From Callaeas wilsoni (lineage: Eukaryota; Chordata; Aves; Passeriformes; Callaeidae): a DNA stretch of 64,000 nucleotides. Shown one piece after another: positions 23,111-36,714 of the stretch (positions are counted from its first letter, which is position 1; every line of letters begins with the position of its first letter). A program made the position numbers and the translations under genes. A model generated the notes under the pieces. The model was not told where the DNA came from and searched no databases. It was given only the letters and a program-made list of their open reading frames with translations. Location of the stretch: positions 29,778 through 93,777 of the forward strand of contig VWPU01018751.1 of the NCBI GenBank assembly GCA_013398955.1, written 5' to 3'.

Positions 23111-26100
23111 CCTGGCAGCAGGACCCAACCCAGCACCCCGAGCCACAGACACAGGTGCTTTGCTGCTGGGATTTGTGTTCATGGGCCACAGGAGTGGAGC
23201 CTGTGGGATGCTGGGGAAAACAACAAAAGGGCTTCGGTGCTTTCTCTGCCATCTATTTCAGGTTTTAATGCTGGTTTTGCTTTTTCCCCCCTGGATTCGC
23301 TGCTGAAGTGCCCACGGACAATGAGACTATTGAGCATTTACTACAGCGTGAGATTAGTTTGGCTTTCAGTTTCTGCTGAGCCAGCTCATTTCTTTCCACA
23401 TTCTTACAGGAACAGATGGTAAAATATAAAAGGGCAGTCAGCATCATAAAGGCAGAAAAAGGAAAACCCTTCATACAAGAGCATGAAGTTAAAAATACTT
23501 TTTTACAGCTTTAGCCAGAGCCATTCAATAGTTTGCTCTGCCATGTAATTACATTACATTAAAGAGGCAAGAGATCATTATTCTTTTTTAAGAACAAAAT
23601 CCATGAACACATACACACCTCAATATAACAAAAAGCCTACCAAACATCCAACAACAAAACTGGCCAAACTGGCTGGATTAAGTGTTCAAAGGAGCTAAAC
23701 AGAAATATTAGTTTTGTCCCCACCCATCATGCATGACTGCAGTGCTACCTTCAGACACCAAATTCAATTGCTGAAGCAATTAGTCACAAAATTGATGGCG
23801 AGTTGAAACTGCCAGATACACCAAAGAGCATCCCTGTGCTAGAATCAATTCTTCCCCCACAGAGGCAAACCAAGCGGATGGACAACCTGCAGCTCGTAAA
23901 AAGCCACAAGCCATCCCTGGGCTGCAACAGCAGCAAGGATGAGGCGACGGCAGCCCTCGCCAAACAAACTCCTGGCCCTTGTGCCACTGCTCCAGTCAAT
24001 GCAGGACCGTCTCTTCCCTTGGAGCATCTCTTCCCTGGGTGCTTTAGTGCTCATTGGCCACAGCCCAGAGCATCCCCATGGGGCCATGCAACAGAGATGG
24101 AGCCACCAGGGCTAGGACTTCCTTTAGGGAAAAAATAGGTGGAAAGAAACCCAGATTGCCCAATTGCATGACACCAGCCACGTTTCTCTTTCCATAAAGT
24201 TATATCCATCAATTTTATTCTTGTTCAGAAAAGTCCCAAGTATGGCAAGATGCTTCTCTATGCAGCTCTGACATTCAGATGCTTTGCCAGCTAGATAGGC
24301 AACCTGCAACCCCTCCAGACACTGTTTAAAGTACCTTTTAAATACAGATGTAATATCCATTATCCTCTAATGCTTTTAAAATGCTTCTCATTAGCCACTC
24401 CAGATGTGCAATCCACTGCTCAGCAAGCCCACATCTTCCTGGTGCCACTTCACCAGCCCACAGCTGAACCTGCAAGCACCATCTCCTCCAAGCTGTGGGA
24501 AAAATACATTAATACAGGCCAGAAAACTGAGATCACAAGGAACCAAAGCCCATCAGGTTGTTTCACTGCTTGGTGCAATTTTTTCCAGGAGGTTTCTAAC
24601 CTCTGAGAACTACCAAGCTGTGAAGTATAAATATGCAGTGGAAATACAGGGATGTTGGTAGGACTAATGACACAAAACCACTGATAAAATTCAGGAAGAT
24701 TTTCAGACAAATCTTTCCAAATCATTAGCTTCTGGATTTAAGACAAGCGAGGCAGGTTCATGGAGGTTCAAACAAAGTGGAGTAAAACAAATTTATCTCA
24801 CATGGATAACATAAATGTCCCCGCTGGCAGCTTGGGCCAGAACTAGGATCCACACCACCTTACTGACCATGACCTCAGGGAATTTCAATTATACCTCTAA
24901 AGAGCAGAGAAAATGATGCAACTTCCTATTGCTTTTGTCAACTCATTAATAAACATTTTAGTATTATGAACATTTTAATCACCTGTGCACTGCCTACACA
25001 GTGTCATTAGTTTTTCTTTCAAAACAAACAAACAAAAAAAGTAGTATCCTTCATGCAAAAATAAACTCCCAGGGCAACTCTAGACAAACACAGCTGCACC
25101 ATCCCTTCAGCCGGGAGATGCCTTTCTCCCTTCCCTGCAGCTCTCCCAGAACTGGCTCAGCAAACCACCCCAGCAACCATTGCTCCTCCCTGCCTGGAGA
25201 GCAAAGCCCTCTGCAGCTGGCACAGCTGGTGTCACACCGTGCCCCAGTGGCTCTCAGGCCCAGTTTTGGCAGCAGTTACACCGCCCTACCGCCACACTGC
25301 TGTGTTGGCACAAGGGGCTGCCCTTACATCACACATTTTTGACGGCTTCACCATTTCTCTGCTTGCTCACCCATTTCACCTAGACCTCTAAGCCATTCTA
25401 GACCTTTAAACCACTCTCTGGGATTTAGGGTTTAAAGCCAACCCCTTCCCTCACTGCCAAAACATACACTTGGGACTGATGGAGGACCTAAACATTGGCC
25501 CCACAACAAATATTTATGGGTGTAGAAGGACTTTGCGCAGCCATCCCAAGTGGGACAGACACCAACTGACTGCAGTGTCACCCCCCAGCACTCAGAGAAG
25601 GAACAGCCCCACATCACCAGCCCCACTCCTCACTGGCTGCCCAAGAGGGTGCCGGCTGCCCTGTACTCGCCCCCTCACCTCACCCCTCCAGACAGCCTGG
25701 GCTCAGGCAGGGGGGTCTCCAGCCTGGACTGGGCACCCCATCCCTTCAGCTGCTCCTTCACAGCCCTGTGTAAACCAGGAAGCGGAGGCGAGCCAGCAGT
25801 TTATTTTTAACTTTTTTTTTTTCTCTCTTAAATAAAAAGCAAAACCACATGCATAAACCACATGTTTGCGCTGACTCCACCCAGCAATGGGTTTTACATT
25901 TTGCATCCTTCCAACACTCAAAAATTCCTGGGCAATGATGTAGAGCAGACATCACCCCACAGATTTCCATTATGCCCCTCAGTAACCTTGTTCCTACACT
26001 GGCAAAATAGGAGTCTCCCTAACACTGAATTAAGTGTCTCCATGAAGCAGGCAAAGCTTGACGAGAGAGGTCAGTTTGGGTGACTCTGCTCTCAGCTTGT

Positions 26101-29100
26101 CTTCCCCTTTCCCTCCTTCCCAAAAACCATCCAGGACATCCAGGAGCACTGGCAGAAGTTGCAGCTCACACTTCCAAAGCTTCGCTGCAGACTCTTCGGA
26201 GAAAGAAGAGCTAGTGTGGGATTATGAGTCCCTTCCCATGAGTTCAACCACAGCTTTGAATCTCTACTAACCAGAAGTTGGCTCTTGCTTCTCTTCTGCA
26301 GCTCCTCAGATGTCATTACTTGTAACATCTTTGAGTGTTTCAGATAAATAAGTTACAGGACCTCAAGTGAAGCCCCAAACTTTCGTTTCAGAGGTGCCCG
26401 CAGATGGAAAGGATTAAAGGGTTTCCCAGCAGCTGATAGTTTTGCAGCCACAGGTTGAATTTTTGGAGCTAGGAGGACACCACCCATTCACCATGGGAAA
26501 TTTTGGTACAGAACTTAGCTTCCCTCAAAATTAAAATAAAAAGTTGAAAGACCCCCTGTTTTTTCCAAAATGTCTATTGAAACATCACCTTTTTTAAAAG
26601 GAAGGGGGGTGCTAGGTCAGTACACACATATCTACACCTTGAGCAGCAAGACTTCTGAATCAAAGTGACAAAAACTTTCAAATATGTTAACACAAGACCC
26701 AGTTTGTGCCCGCAGTCTGATGTGGCTACACATTCAGGGTCTAATGGCAAAATTACCTGTTTACAACTTCTGTTCAAAGAGAAACTCCATACCAGCAGAG
26801 TGCCACTTAAACATGAACATTATTAATACAGAAATGCCTGCTTCAGAGCTCTGAAAACACTAATTAATCACAGCACTGGCTTTATGAGTGATCATTTGCA
26901 AACGCCACACCAGCTCTGCACCACCCTGAGATTGCTGGCAATGCCTCATCCCAGGCAGAAAAATGTCCTCACTACTTACTGAATACCATACTGCTTGGAC
27001 AGCAAGTGTAAGCCATCAGTTTTGACGAAAGCAAACCTGAGAGAGAAAACAAGGCACTTGAAATCATAAGAAGGCATCTGCCTCAATTTTAATATCTCCC
27101 TACTGACTTTTACCTCCAAGACAAGAAGAATTTGGTGAGTTTGCACAGCAGCTCAAATATGGACTGGACAGATTCAAGCATTACAAGGCTTGAAGACACA
27201 AGCTTTGCTCCACCACCTCAACAATAATAAGATGTTTGTGAATATAAAAAGGAAGCTAAGATGGTTGGGTTGCTCCAGCCACTGTGTTCCTCTATACTAG
27301 GATAAAAAGTAGATTCAGTGCAGCCCTGCAGATACCTTAATTAATTCAAAAATCTGTTGGAAAAGCTGGCAACCATTTTTGTACATTTTAGGAAGCAGAG
27401 CTGAAGTGGAACATCTTCTCTCAGTCCAACCTAACAAATACATAGTAATCTGTTGGCTTTAGGAGAGCAGATTATGTTAGCTAACAACCATCCCTTGCTT
27501 CACTCTTGCTCAGCCCTCTTGGCCCATCTCAACCAGCCAAACTGGGTTTTCAAAACAGCTCATTGTTGGTTGTTGCAGGTGTCATTAGCCACCTTGTCCA
27601 TGCTTTATCCAATTATTTACAGTGCCTAACCAGCACCCTCTGAAAATGCACCAAGGTGTGTGGTGCCAAGTTTAATTATCTCCTTGCTTAAGAACTGCAG
27701 GTTATTTTACATGGAGCGATGGAGAGGTGTATTTGCTGGGTGAATGGAAAGCCTTATACTGTGCCCCATTTCCTGAAGGAGACTTGAATTTAAACCTACT
27801 TAACCAACTAACCACACTGTGCAAGGAGCAGTGTGCTTATTGTTAGGAAGCATTGCAGACGCACCACAGTCAGCTACAATTTCCTTGCTCTGCAGAAGCA
27901 GCATATTCCCTTTCCCACTGCCTGAGGCTCTGCCTCACCTCTTTGCCAATGGGGAGATTTGAAACTGCAGTAACACCAGCCTCCTGCTCCCCTCCCACAC
28001 AAGACCACCCATAACAAGGCAGCTCCCTCTTGTCTCACCACAGGGGTGGACACAGACACCCCACAGAGCAGCACCAGAGGGCTGAAACATGCTGCCAGCT
28101 CCCTCAAGGAATGCTGGCACAGAACTCTCATGCCAAACACTGTCAAGTTCCCAAAGGAAAAGCATTCAAGTGTCAAGAACTCTCCTTCCCAGCCTCCAAA
28201 GAATCCTACAGATTTCTCCATCAGCTCAGCTGACTGTGTTTATTGCTGCATCATTCACTTTACAGGTTAACATATACCAGAAAGCCAGCAATTCTCAGCT
28301 AATCAGATTTCTGTGCAGACTGACAAATGACTCCCAATAAGAATATAAAAACCCAGTAAAATGAAGATTCTCTCTAATCAACTCACTTGCTACAATGCAG
28401 TAAGCCTGCAGAAAGCTCATATGCTTTGTTAACACATTGGATTGCACTTTGTGGCAGGATCTCAGGGGGCTGGCAGCAGTGGGGGGACCCCAGCCGAGGC
28501 CAGCTGCTGGAAGGAACATGTTCCTCTTTGTTCTTTGTGCTCCATTCAATGCTATGTTATTTTGAAACTAATTCATGGTAATTCCTTGACATACCATTAG
28601 TGTACTTGCCAAATGCCAAAGCTTAAAACTGGAGTGTGAGCACACACTCACAAAGGAGGTTCTTGCTCCACCACTGGATTATCCCAGCCCGGAAACTTCT
28701 TATAGGTGAGTCCTTCCTATATCCCCAGGCAGACCCGAAAAAAACATGAACTGACATTGCCAATGGAGTGTGAAAATCATCTTTCCCATGAAGGCCGAGC
28801 ACCTTACCTTGTTACCACCCCTGCAGCTCTGCCACAATCTGTCCGTCCAACGTCCTGATCCAGCACACTTTAGCCCACAAAGCTCACTCATCACTGAGAA
28901 GAGCTTCAGAAACATAATGACATCACTGACATATACATGGCACCCCTCCTCTTCCCACGGCAAGGCTCACGGTGACAGCAGGGCACTGCATGCCTCAGGA
29001 GCCAAACAGCAGACCCCAGCGAGTCAGGAGAGGAGGACATGATGTGCAGAGAGGCAGGTGGAAAACCACAACCTCCTCCTCCACAATGGCCCTCAGCTGC

Positions 29101-29939
29101 TCTTAGAAGATGACGAGGATTTCCAGCTAAAACACTGGTGCTCTCAAGGCCTGGCACCCGCACTGCTGAGCAGGTAAAAGGGACGGCGAATCTGTCAAGG
29201 TCCCTGATTGGGTGTGAAAGAAAAGCCCTGTGCACACAATACTCTTACTGAAGCTATAAATAGTCCCCTCTGCACCAAAGTTGTGCACACTGTATTGACA
29301 CTTCTGACTTAATAGGATTTCCTAGGTAGCCTGAACCAGCTCGGGCTGCTGCAGGGCAGCCTTGCCGAGCCATTTTCACAACACATGCATACTGCTGTGA
29401 GTGGGGGGAGCATCGGGGATAATCCCATGTTTTCAGTGTCCTGATCACACTAAGGCAGGAAAAGACACTGAGAAACTCCTAGAGGGTCGTAATGAGCTTG
29501 CATGCACAGCATAATAGGGAAAAAGCTTCCAGGATGGCCTTTTCGATGCAACAAACTTATCTTCCAGCTACATTTCAGAACTTACTACAAATGCGATTTT
29601 TCTTCCTTATATTCATCCTTTTTTACAGTGTTAGAGAAAGGTAAGAAACAATGTTCTAATAAAATAGATATCATTTTTATATCAAATAATGTAAAATACT
29701 ATTTTCCTATTCAAATATATAACGTCATTTCAGTTCCTGTAAGTAAATTAAACCAGTTCTCCCACTAATGGCTCATTATTGTCTTCAAACAAATATGTAA
29801 GACAAGAATCAAAACATCTTTTATACTACCTTATTCTTCCTAAAGAAATCCCACCCTGTTTGAGTTACTGTCTGTTAACCTGACAGGCTGATCTGAGAAC
29901 TGTTAACCAAATAATCTTTTACTGTAACATTTCCACTAC

Positions 29940-30270
29940 ATGACCTTTGCCTTTGTGGTGCTTAACAGCATGCCGGTGGTGCTGGGAATCATGTCCAAGT
30001 TTTGCCCTGACCCTTCGAGAGTGTGTAAGATGTATCCCCTGCCCCCAGTCCTGAGGATGGGCTACGCTGCTGAGCCTGTGCCCGCCTTCCCGGGCACAGC
30101 CACAGTATTGCTTCACCTGTCCTGCCTCATCACTTCCATCACCTGGTAAAGCACTCCAAAGTGTGTCCACTCATCTGCTATGCAGAAAGCCAATGTTGAC
30201 CCTTTCATGCCCAAAATGCACAAGTACCAAGGGCCTGACTATAAGTACCTGACTGCATAGCCAGCGACCC
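29940..30270 (+). other. GC-rich coding-like tract, unidentified
   Basis: A local rise in GC and CpG (ATGCCGGTGG, CCTTCGAGAG, GGCTACGCTG, CCCGCCTTCCCGGGCAC) in otherwise AT-leaning intron. A plus-strand frame starts at ATG 29940 and runs 69 codons (MTFAFVVLNSMPVVLGIMSK ...) to TAA at 30147. A second short frame follows near 30189-30260. An AATAAA lies at about 30763. This could be a decayed processed gene copy, but I do not recognise the parent, no intact frame continues, and no poly(A) tail is visible. A chance GC-rich island is equally possible. Confidence 0.2.
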
Positions 30271-33199
30271 CACTTGGCAACGAAGTTGCAAGGGTTGGGC
30301 ACCACCCAGCTGAAAACATCACCCCAGCATCTTGGGGCCTGAGTCCCAGACCAGGAGGCAGCAAGACTTTACGTTGTGCAGATGATGAACAAAAGAATGT
30401 TTTCTGGTACCTTATGTCATTCCCATCATCACTGCCTCACAGGCAACCTTCCTCAGCAAGGAATGATGTAGGACAGTTGCCTACTGCATGTTCCCTGCCA
30501 GCCCCAGCTTCCTTCCACTGCTCCATCACCACAAGCAACACGGAAACCATGCAGGGCAACTGTACATGTCCATCCACATGCTAGTACTGCACAGTGCTGA
30601 CCCAACCTGCTCAAGACGAGCTCTCAGTTGTGCCTGTTGCCCTGGGCATGCTGTGTGTCCAGGGCTTAGGGATGCAAACTCTCTGTGCAGCACTTCTATG
30701 TTTTTCTGGAATGACATTTGACTGTTTGGAGCTCTGGGAATTTGTAACACAAGAAGAAGAAATAATAAAATTGACCTCAAGCTGATTCAATATACTCATT
30801 CTGAAACTAAAGTAGCTAGAACATGGTGCATCATTTTTTCCTACCACAGGAAAACGCAGCAATGAAGAAAAGAGCTGGCTCATGAGCTAACATTACCTGT
30901 CTGCACCTCATCTGCTCCTTCAGTATGCTCTGTACACCACAGCAATGATACACATAGTGCTTGCATGGCTATCTAAGAACTCCAGGCAGAAGTGATTGCA
31001 AGAGAGACGTGTAGTTCAAAATTTCATTAAAGAAATGGCTATAATACAATCACAAGCCACTCAATGCACTGGAGGCTGAATGTTGCTAAGGAAAATTATG
31101 AACCTCCTCCTGCAAATATCCTTATCTACCCACAACAGAGAAAGAGCCAATAGTGTAGCAACATCTATATTCAGCACAAGGACTAGACCAGAATAAGGTG
31201 ATCATTAAATAGTTTAAAACAAAGAGGATAGCAAAATGTAATGAGCCTCAACAAACCAAGTGAAACAGGGCTAAGAGGCTCTACCAGCTACGTCTTGCAC
31301 TTAGGCACCTCTTAGGAAACCTTTCGTAGGAAAGAGAAGGACAATCAGCTCCCCAAGAGCTTCCACACTGGATGGATGATGGACAGGTGGCTCCTTTTGC
31401 AAAACCCATTTTCTTTATTCTGCACAGTAGATAATTCAGCTCAAGGATAAGGGGGAAAAAAAAAGGAGAAGGGGAGGTAGGGAAAATGCTTGAATGCTAA
31501 AATAGGCAAATTACTGAGCTAGAAAATCTAGATTAAATTAAGCATTCCTGCAAATGTGTAATAGAGAAAAGAATAGCTCCCATCTGGAAGCTCAGCAAAT
31601 TAACTTGGATCCTGGTTAAGACAACAGCACCAGAGTCTGCTTCCCGAAATGTAAATATCCAGTGTGCATTTGCAATCCAATCACAGGCTAAAAATATAAG
31701 ACAACTCGGAATGGAAATCTGATTTTGTGTCTACTCTCTTAATGGGAAATAAAACAGTAATTCTTTAGACACAGCAATCTGGACTCATTTTTCCTGCTTG
31801 GAGAGATGATGCAAGATGTCTTTGCATCAGTAAAGTCTTTCAGCTGCTTCTGATTGCAAGGGCACTGCCCATGTGTTGGAGGGCTGACTCTTCTCCATCG
31901 TATTCTCCTTCCCCATCTCCTTTCCCATCCTGTGTCCCCTGGCTGCTCCACTGTACTGTCCTCAGCTCTTTGTTTATTTATACCACTTCACTTGATTCTT
32001 CTTACTAAGAGTATTCTAGTTCCTTTTTCCCCCAGAGGTTTATCTCTGGCCTTCCAGTAAGAGAAGGGCTCTTGGGCTCAGTGTGCAGATGGAGAACTCA
32101 CCCACAGGCATGAACCAGGCTCAGGACTGAATTCAGCCCAGAAGAGGATAGTCTTTCTGCCAGTAGACCAGGAAGGCAATTTGGAGCAGGAGCCTATTTT
32201 AGATGCTCTCTGGTGGTGTCTGCCTCCCTCTGGGCTATAGAGAGAGTCTTGAGAGACCAGGGTTAGACTCTGAGCATCATCCCTGAGGACCTTTTGATGC
32301 TGCAAAAGGAAGGAAAAGCTATTACAAGTTAATGTGATTCATATGGTTCAAGAGCTGACACTGGAAGGGAAGTTTTAGGCTGTTCCACCACCAGAAGGCA
32401 TTCATGGAAAAAAAGGACATTTCTCTGTGTATGCGATACATCCTTCTGTGATCACAGCAGGCACAGCCGGGAGTTTTAAACTACAAAAAAACCCCACCTC
32501 TAGAGACAGGATAATCAGGAAAATCAGTTAATTCCCACATGTGGTTCCAATAAACAGATAGGGAGATTGGTAAATGTGGACAAAAAAGCACGTAATATCC
32601 AAACTTAGGAGAGCAAAGAGCATATTAACATTAATAGCAGCAGTCAGATAGGATGTTAGATAATTAGCCAAAATTCACAGATGACGAGTAAGAAACAAGA
32701 GCATGGATTAACATACTGATATCAAGAGAAAGGACACTGTAAGAGAAAACTCAGGTAGTAGAATAAGAAACTCCAAAGGACTGCAGTGGTATGAGGTTAA
32801 CACTGCTTGGAAGAAGGAGGGACCACATCACAGATTATCCTAAGCCCTACAGAGTCTGCATGGCGGTGCAGTGCAGATTGCAAGGTTCACAGCAAGACAG
32901 AAGTGCCAACAGGGCTTATCTTACTGTGGGACTGCAACTTCCCAAAATATTCAACTGAAGAACCCACTATTAACGTAAAGAGCTGACCACAGATATTCCT
33001 GGAAGCAGAGGACAACAATTGCAATCCTCCAGCTGCTGAACTAGAAAAGGGCAGTTCTAATTTAGACACTGTAAGTAGCTGAAAGTGCTCAATGAAAGCA
33101 ACTCTGGCGACAATTGTAATCATGGAGAGGTGATTTAGGGAAACACAAAAATTCATCTTTTCAATTTCCCATAAGCTTTGAGGAATCTAAGGATCTCGG

Positions 33200-33224
33200 C
33201 ATGGAAGTCAACTGGACTTCCATG
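33200..33224. repeat. Perfect 10-bp inverted repeat, 5-base loop
   Basis: CATGGAAGTC, spacer AACTG, then GACTTCCATG. The arms are perfectly complementary. It lies at the start of a 121-codon plus-strand open frame (33201-33566), rich in Lys and Ser and with no recognised domain. That region may be an old interspersed repeat, but I could not assign it. Confidence 0.7.
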
Positions 33225-36200
33225 GAAGTGCTCAAGAACACACTTGTAACAAGCTTAGAATATCTGTACGGCAAAGATGAGAAAAAAAAGGTTGGCAGTG
33301 ATCAACCCCCAAAAAAGTTTGGGAAATTTCTAGGGAATGAGTCCCGATCTAAATGGAAAGAAAAAAAATCATCAAAAAAGGGATTTTTAGAACTAAGCAG
33401 AGTGTATGTGAGGAATGGAAAAGAAGGGCTGCTTCAAAGACAGCTGTGTCAGAGGTCAGGAAACAAAGGGGTAAAGAGAAATTGTCAAAGTCAAGCTGAA
33501 TTAGGTCATGCAAATAAAAGTAAAGAGCAAAGATCAAAATGTTCTTCAGTTATACACATTTTTTAAAAAAGTGTATGGAAAGTGGAAACTAGCAGCACTT
33601 GGCTGATGTATCTTAAAACAAAAGCATAAGAAGGGAGAGGAGCTTTTGCTGTTACTGCATCAGGGTGGGGAACAGCAGATGGAAAAAAATAAACCCATAG
33701 CACTGACGAAAAACCCCTTCAAAGTACTGAACAGCCCATGATCAAGTTGAAACTGAAAGTATGGCAGTTTCTAGTCAGGGTGGAGGTGAACAGCCTATCC
33801 CCAGGTCAAGCACCCAAGGGGGGAGCAATTTGTTTGGGCCAGAGTCTACTCCCTGCTCCTTGCAACAACATGAGATTGGGCTTTGCAATCAACACAGCCT
33901 CATGAAATCTGCTATTTTGAAACATGCTGACCACAACCAGCTCACAGAGAAACCTAAACAATAGGATGATGAGAGTGTCACAATGTGTGTAGAAAAATAT
34001 CTTAAAAATAAGATTAAATGGGATCAATTGCTACAGCACACAGCACCCAGAGGCACGGGTGCCCTTGCATCCCTCTTCTGACTTCAGCACAGGTCTCCCA
34101 CACTTGGAGGTTGAGAGGAAGGGAGACTGCTTATTTATAAGCACTGGTCATCTGAGTCATTTTTGAAGAGGCACCAAAGCTGCCCCACCAAAACAATAAT
34201 AATCTGTTGCTGGGTTGGAGCAGTCTGTCTCACCTTTACCTACTAAAATTTGCTAGCAAATGCATTAAGATCAAAACCAAGCTTTGCTCTGAATAACCTT
34301 AACATAGCACAGATATCTCCCTGGAGCTCACTCCCAAACTTCAGCATCCTGAGCAAATGCAAACTACATAATTTATAAGTACTTCAGGACTGTTTCTTCC
34401 ACTATATAGAATTAAGAAAGGTGATTCATGTACCTGAGAAGGCTGGGACTGTAAAAGTGGGCAGTAGAAGCCAGTGTTAAAGTTTTCTTATCTCCAGTGA
34501 AAATATCACTGTCACAGAGTTGCCTTTAAGGGAGAAGAAAATATTTCCAAGAGCAGACAAAATGTGCTACAGCTTCATCAAGTCGTGGTCAACCATGCAC
34601 ACAGCAACTGGCTTTGTGCCTGATGTTTATTGAGAGCTAAATGCAAAACCTCTGCAACAGAATTGGCATCACACAAGCCAGAGAAGCAGACCTATTATTG
34701 TCCACAATTATTATTACATTGTATTATTAACCAAAACAACTTCAGGAAAACGTTAAGAAGCTGTGAGTAACTCCATGACTTATGCCCAGCTCCACTGCTG
34801 CTCATGGGCTCCGAGGTGGCTCAACGGGGCATACAACCAGATGTATCATTGCTATTCAGAGTAATGAGGAACAGCTTAACCTCTAAACTCAGGTCTCATT
34901 CAAGAACATCTCTTTAAACAGCAAGACAATTAAAACCAGAACTAGCACATAGGCAGGTCCACAGCATCAACAGGTGTTGGAGGATGCCTGAGTCAGTGGT
35001 CTCGATGTAGCATAGTACACAGTGTTAAGACTTGTAGCTGCAAAAATGTTAAAAATGCACAAGTTTATAGAACACATGAAGAACCAAACTGGAATATTTT
35101 CTGTGGTCTTGCCTTTTCTCTCACAAACTGGTGGATTTTACAGTGTTTAGTCACCTCCCTAAATTCAGCTGCAGATTCAGCTCCTTAACTAAGCATAGGA
35201 AGTTCTCCCTGTACACTACATAGCCAAAAGCAGAGACCTTCTGAGAAGAAAACCAGAATATAAGCAGGTGTTCCCTTTACAAGGACCGCTCCAGACAATG
35301 ACATGACCAATGAATATTTTCACATGCTCTGCATCTGTGCCACTAACACAAAACACTTGTGACCTCCCATCAATGAAATCTTTCAAGTATCATTATTCAC
35401 TGGATTAAGCATGCACTTGCACTTAAGTGAATAAATAAATCCAGCCAACCCCAAGATAATTTAGCATACGCCTCAAATGAAATACAAGACTGGATGTTCT
35501 GGCTGAGGTCAGACTTCAGATCCTTTCATTACACACTTTTCAATGCAAGACAGAAGCACAATGCTGAAGCAAAGGAGGAGACTGAAAAAGAGCCAGGCCA
35601 CACATCACAATTTATTTTATGATCAGTGTCTTATCTTTAAAACCGACTTGCAGGGAAAGAACAGCAGGGAAGAGGCTCAAAAATTGTTCCAAAGACACTA
35701 CTGCACTGGCTGTCTGGTAGTAGATTAATCATTTAGCGTCAACCTTCCAATAACTATAATTGTTTTGGAAGACATTCATAGCGCAAAATTTAAACGCATA
35801 TAGTAACAGTGAGTCAAGTCGAATCTAACCCTTCTTCATTTTATGTTTGCTTTAGACATGTTTTCTGCAGTACAGAAAGAACCAACTTAAAGGAAAAAAC
35901 CCCCATCATGTAGATTACAGTTTATTGATTACCCAGACACTAATTCCAGCCCAGCTCTTTGAGATGTCTCCAAGGGGAAAGGAAGAGATGGTATTTACAG
36001 AAACTGCTTCTAATGAGAAAACCTTAAGGCAAGGAAGGTGAGCCTGAGAGCAATGAGTACCAATTTTATAGAATATAAACAACTGTTTGCTCTTGTAATT
36101 GCATTTGCCTTTCTAACTACAGTCCCTATTCTCTGCCTTCCTCCAGAAACACCCACTGCTAGGTAAGCATGGCCAAAGCTGCATTACATCACTGTAACTA

Positions 36201-36486
36201 TGGGGAAAACATGTTATGACTTGCTTAAGCTCACTTTTTTCATGGAAAGCCTTAAGTTTATCACTTTTAAAAAAATGCTATATAATCAGTGTCACAGAGG
36301 GACTGTGCTGATTTGAACAGCACAGTATTGAATAGAGCTCTATGATGAAGGACTATTTTATTTCTAAAACAAAACTCAATGTCCCAAGCTGCTAAGTTCA
36401 CTTCAGGGAGGGCACCAAGCCCAAGCAAATTACTTTTTGAAGAACAAGAAGAAAAAAAGAAGAAGTAAAAGAAATAAGAAAAAAAA

Positions 36487-36714
36487 GAAGAAAAAAAAAA
36501 AAGAAGAAAAAAAAGAAGAAAAAAAAAAAAGAAGAAAAAAAAGAAGAAAAAAAAAAAAGAAGAAAAAAAAGAAGAAAAAAAAAAAAGAAGAAAAAAAAGA
36601 AGAAAAAAAAAAAAGAAGAAAAAAAAGAAGAAAAAAAAAAAAGAAGAAAAAAAAGAAGAAAAAAAAAAAAGAAGAAAAAAAAGAAGAAAAAAAAAAAAGA
36701 AGAAAAAAAAGAAG
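36487..36714. repeat. 28-bp polypurine minisatellite, about 8 copies
   Basis: A perfect tandem array with unit GAAG-A12-GAAG-A8. The GAAG starts fall at 36487, 36503, 36515, 36531, 36543, 36559 and so on to 36711, alternating 16 and 12 bases apart. The array sits inside a purine-only run from 36476 to 36756 (281 bases), with a flanking irregular A/G region that suggests slippage origin. Because 28 is not a multiple of 3, the plus-strand translation cycles through Lys-, Glu- and Arg-rich runs (36437-36784) and the minus-strand one is Phe/Ser/Leu-rich. Neither is a gene. Confidence 0.97.

Larger units (their letters stand above)
22471..36475. other. Intron 1 stretch, mostly featureless
   Basis: Contains a CpG-enriched patch (22900-23110), a GC-rich coding-like tract (29940-30270) and a perfect inverted repeat (33200-33224), described separately. 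I saw no other named repeat and no gene with a recognisable product. Open frames of 100-130 codons (for example 23803-24138, 25001-25342, 27874-28221) show no conserved motifs. Confidence 0.65.

Noticed and set aside
36487..36714. Regular repeat spacing resembling a CRISPR array
   Set aside because: There are no unique spacers; the whole unit is a low-complexity A/G tandem repeat in a vertebrate intron, with no cas genes.
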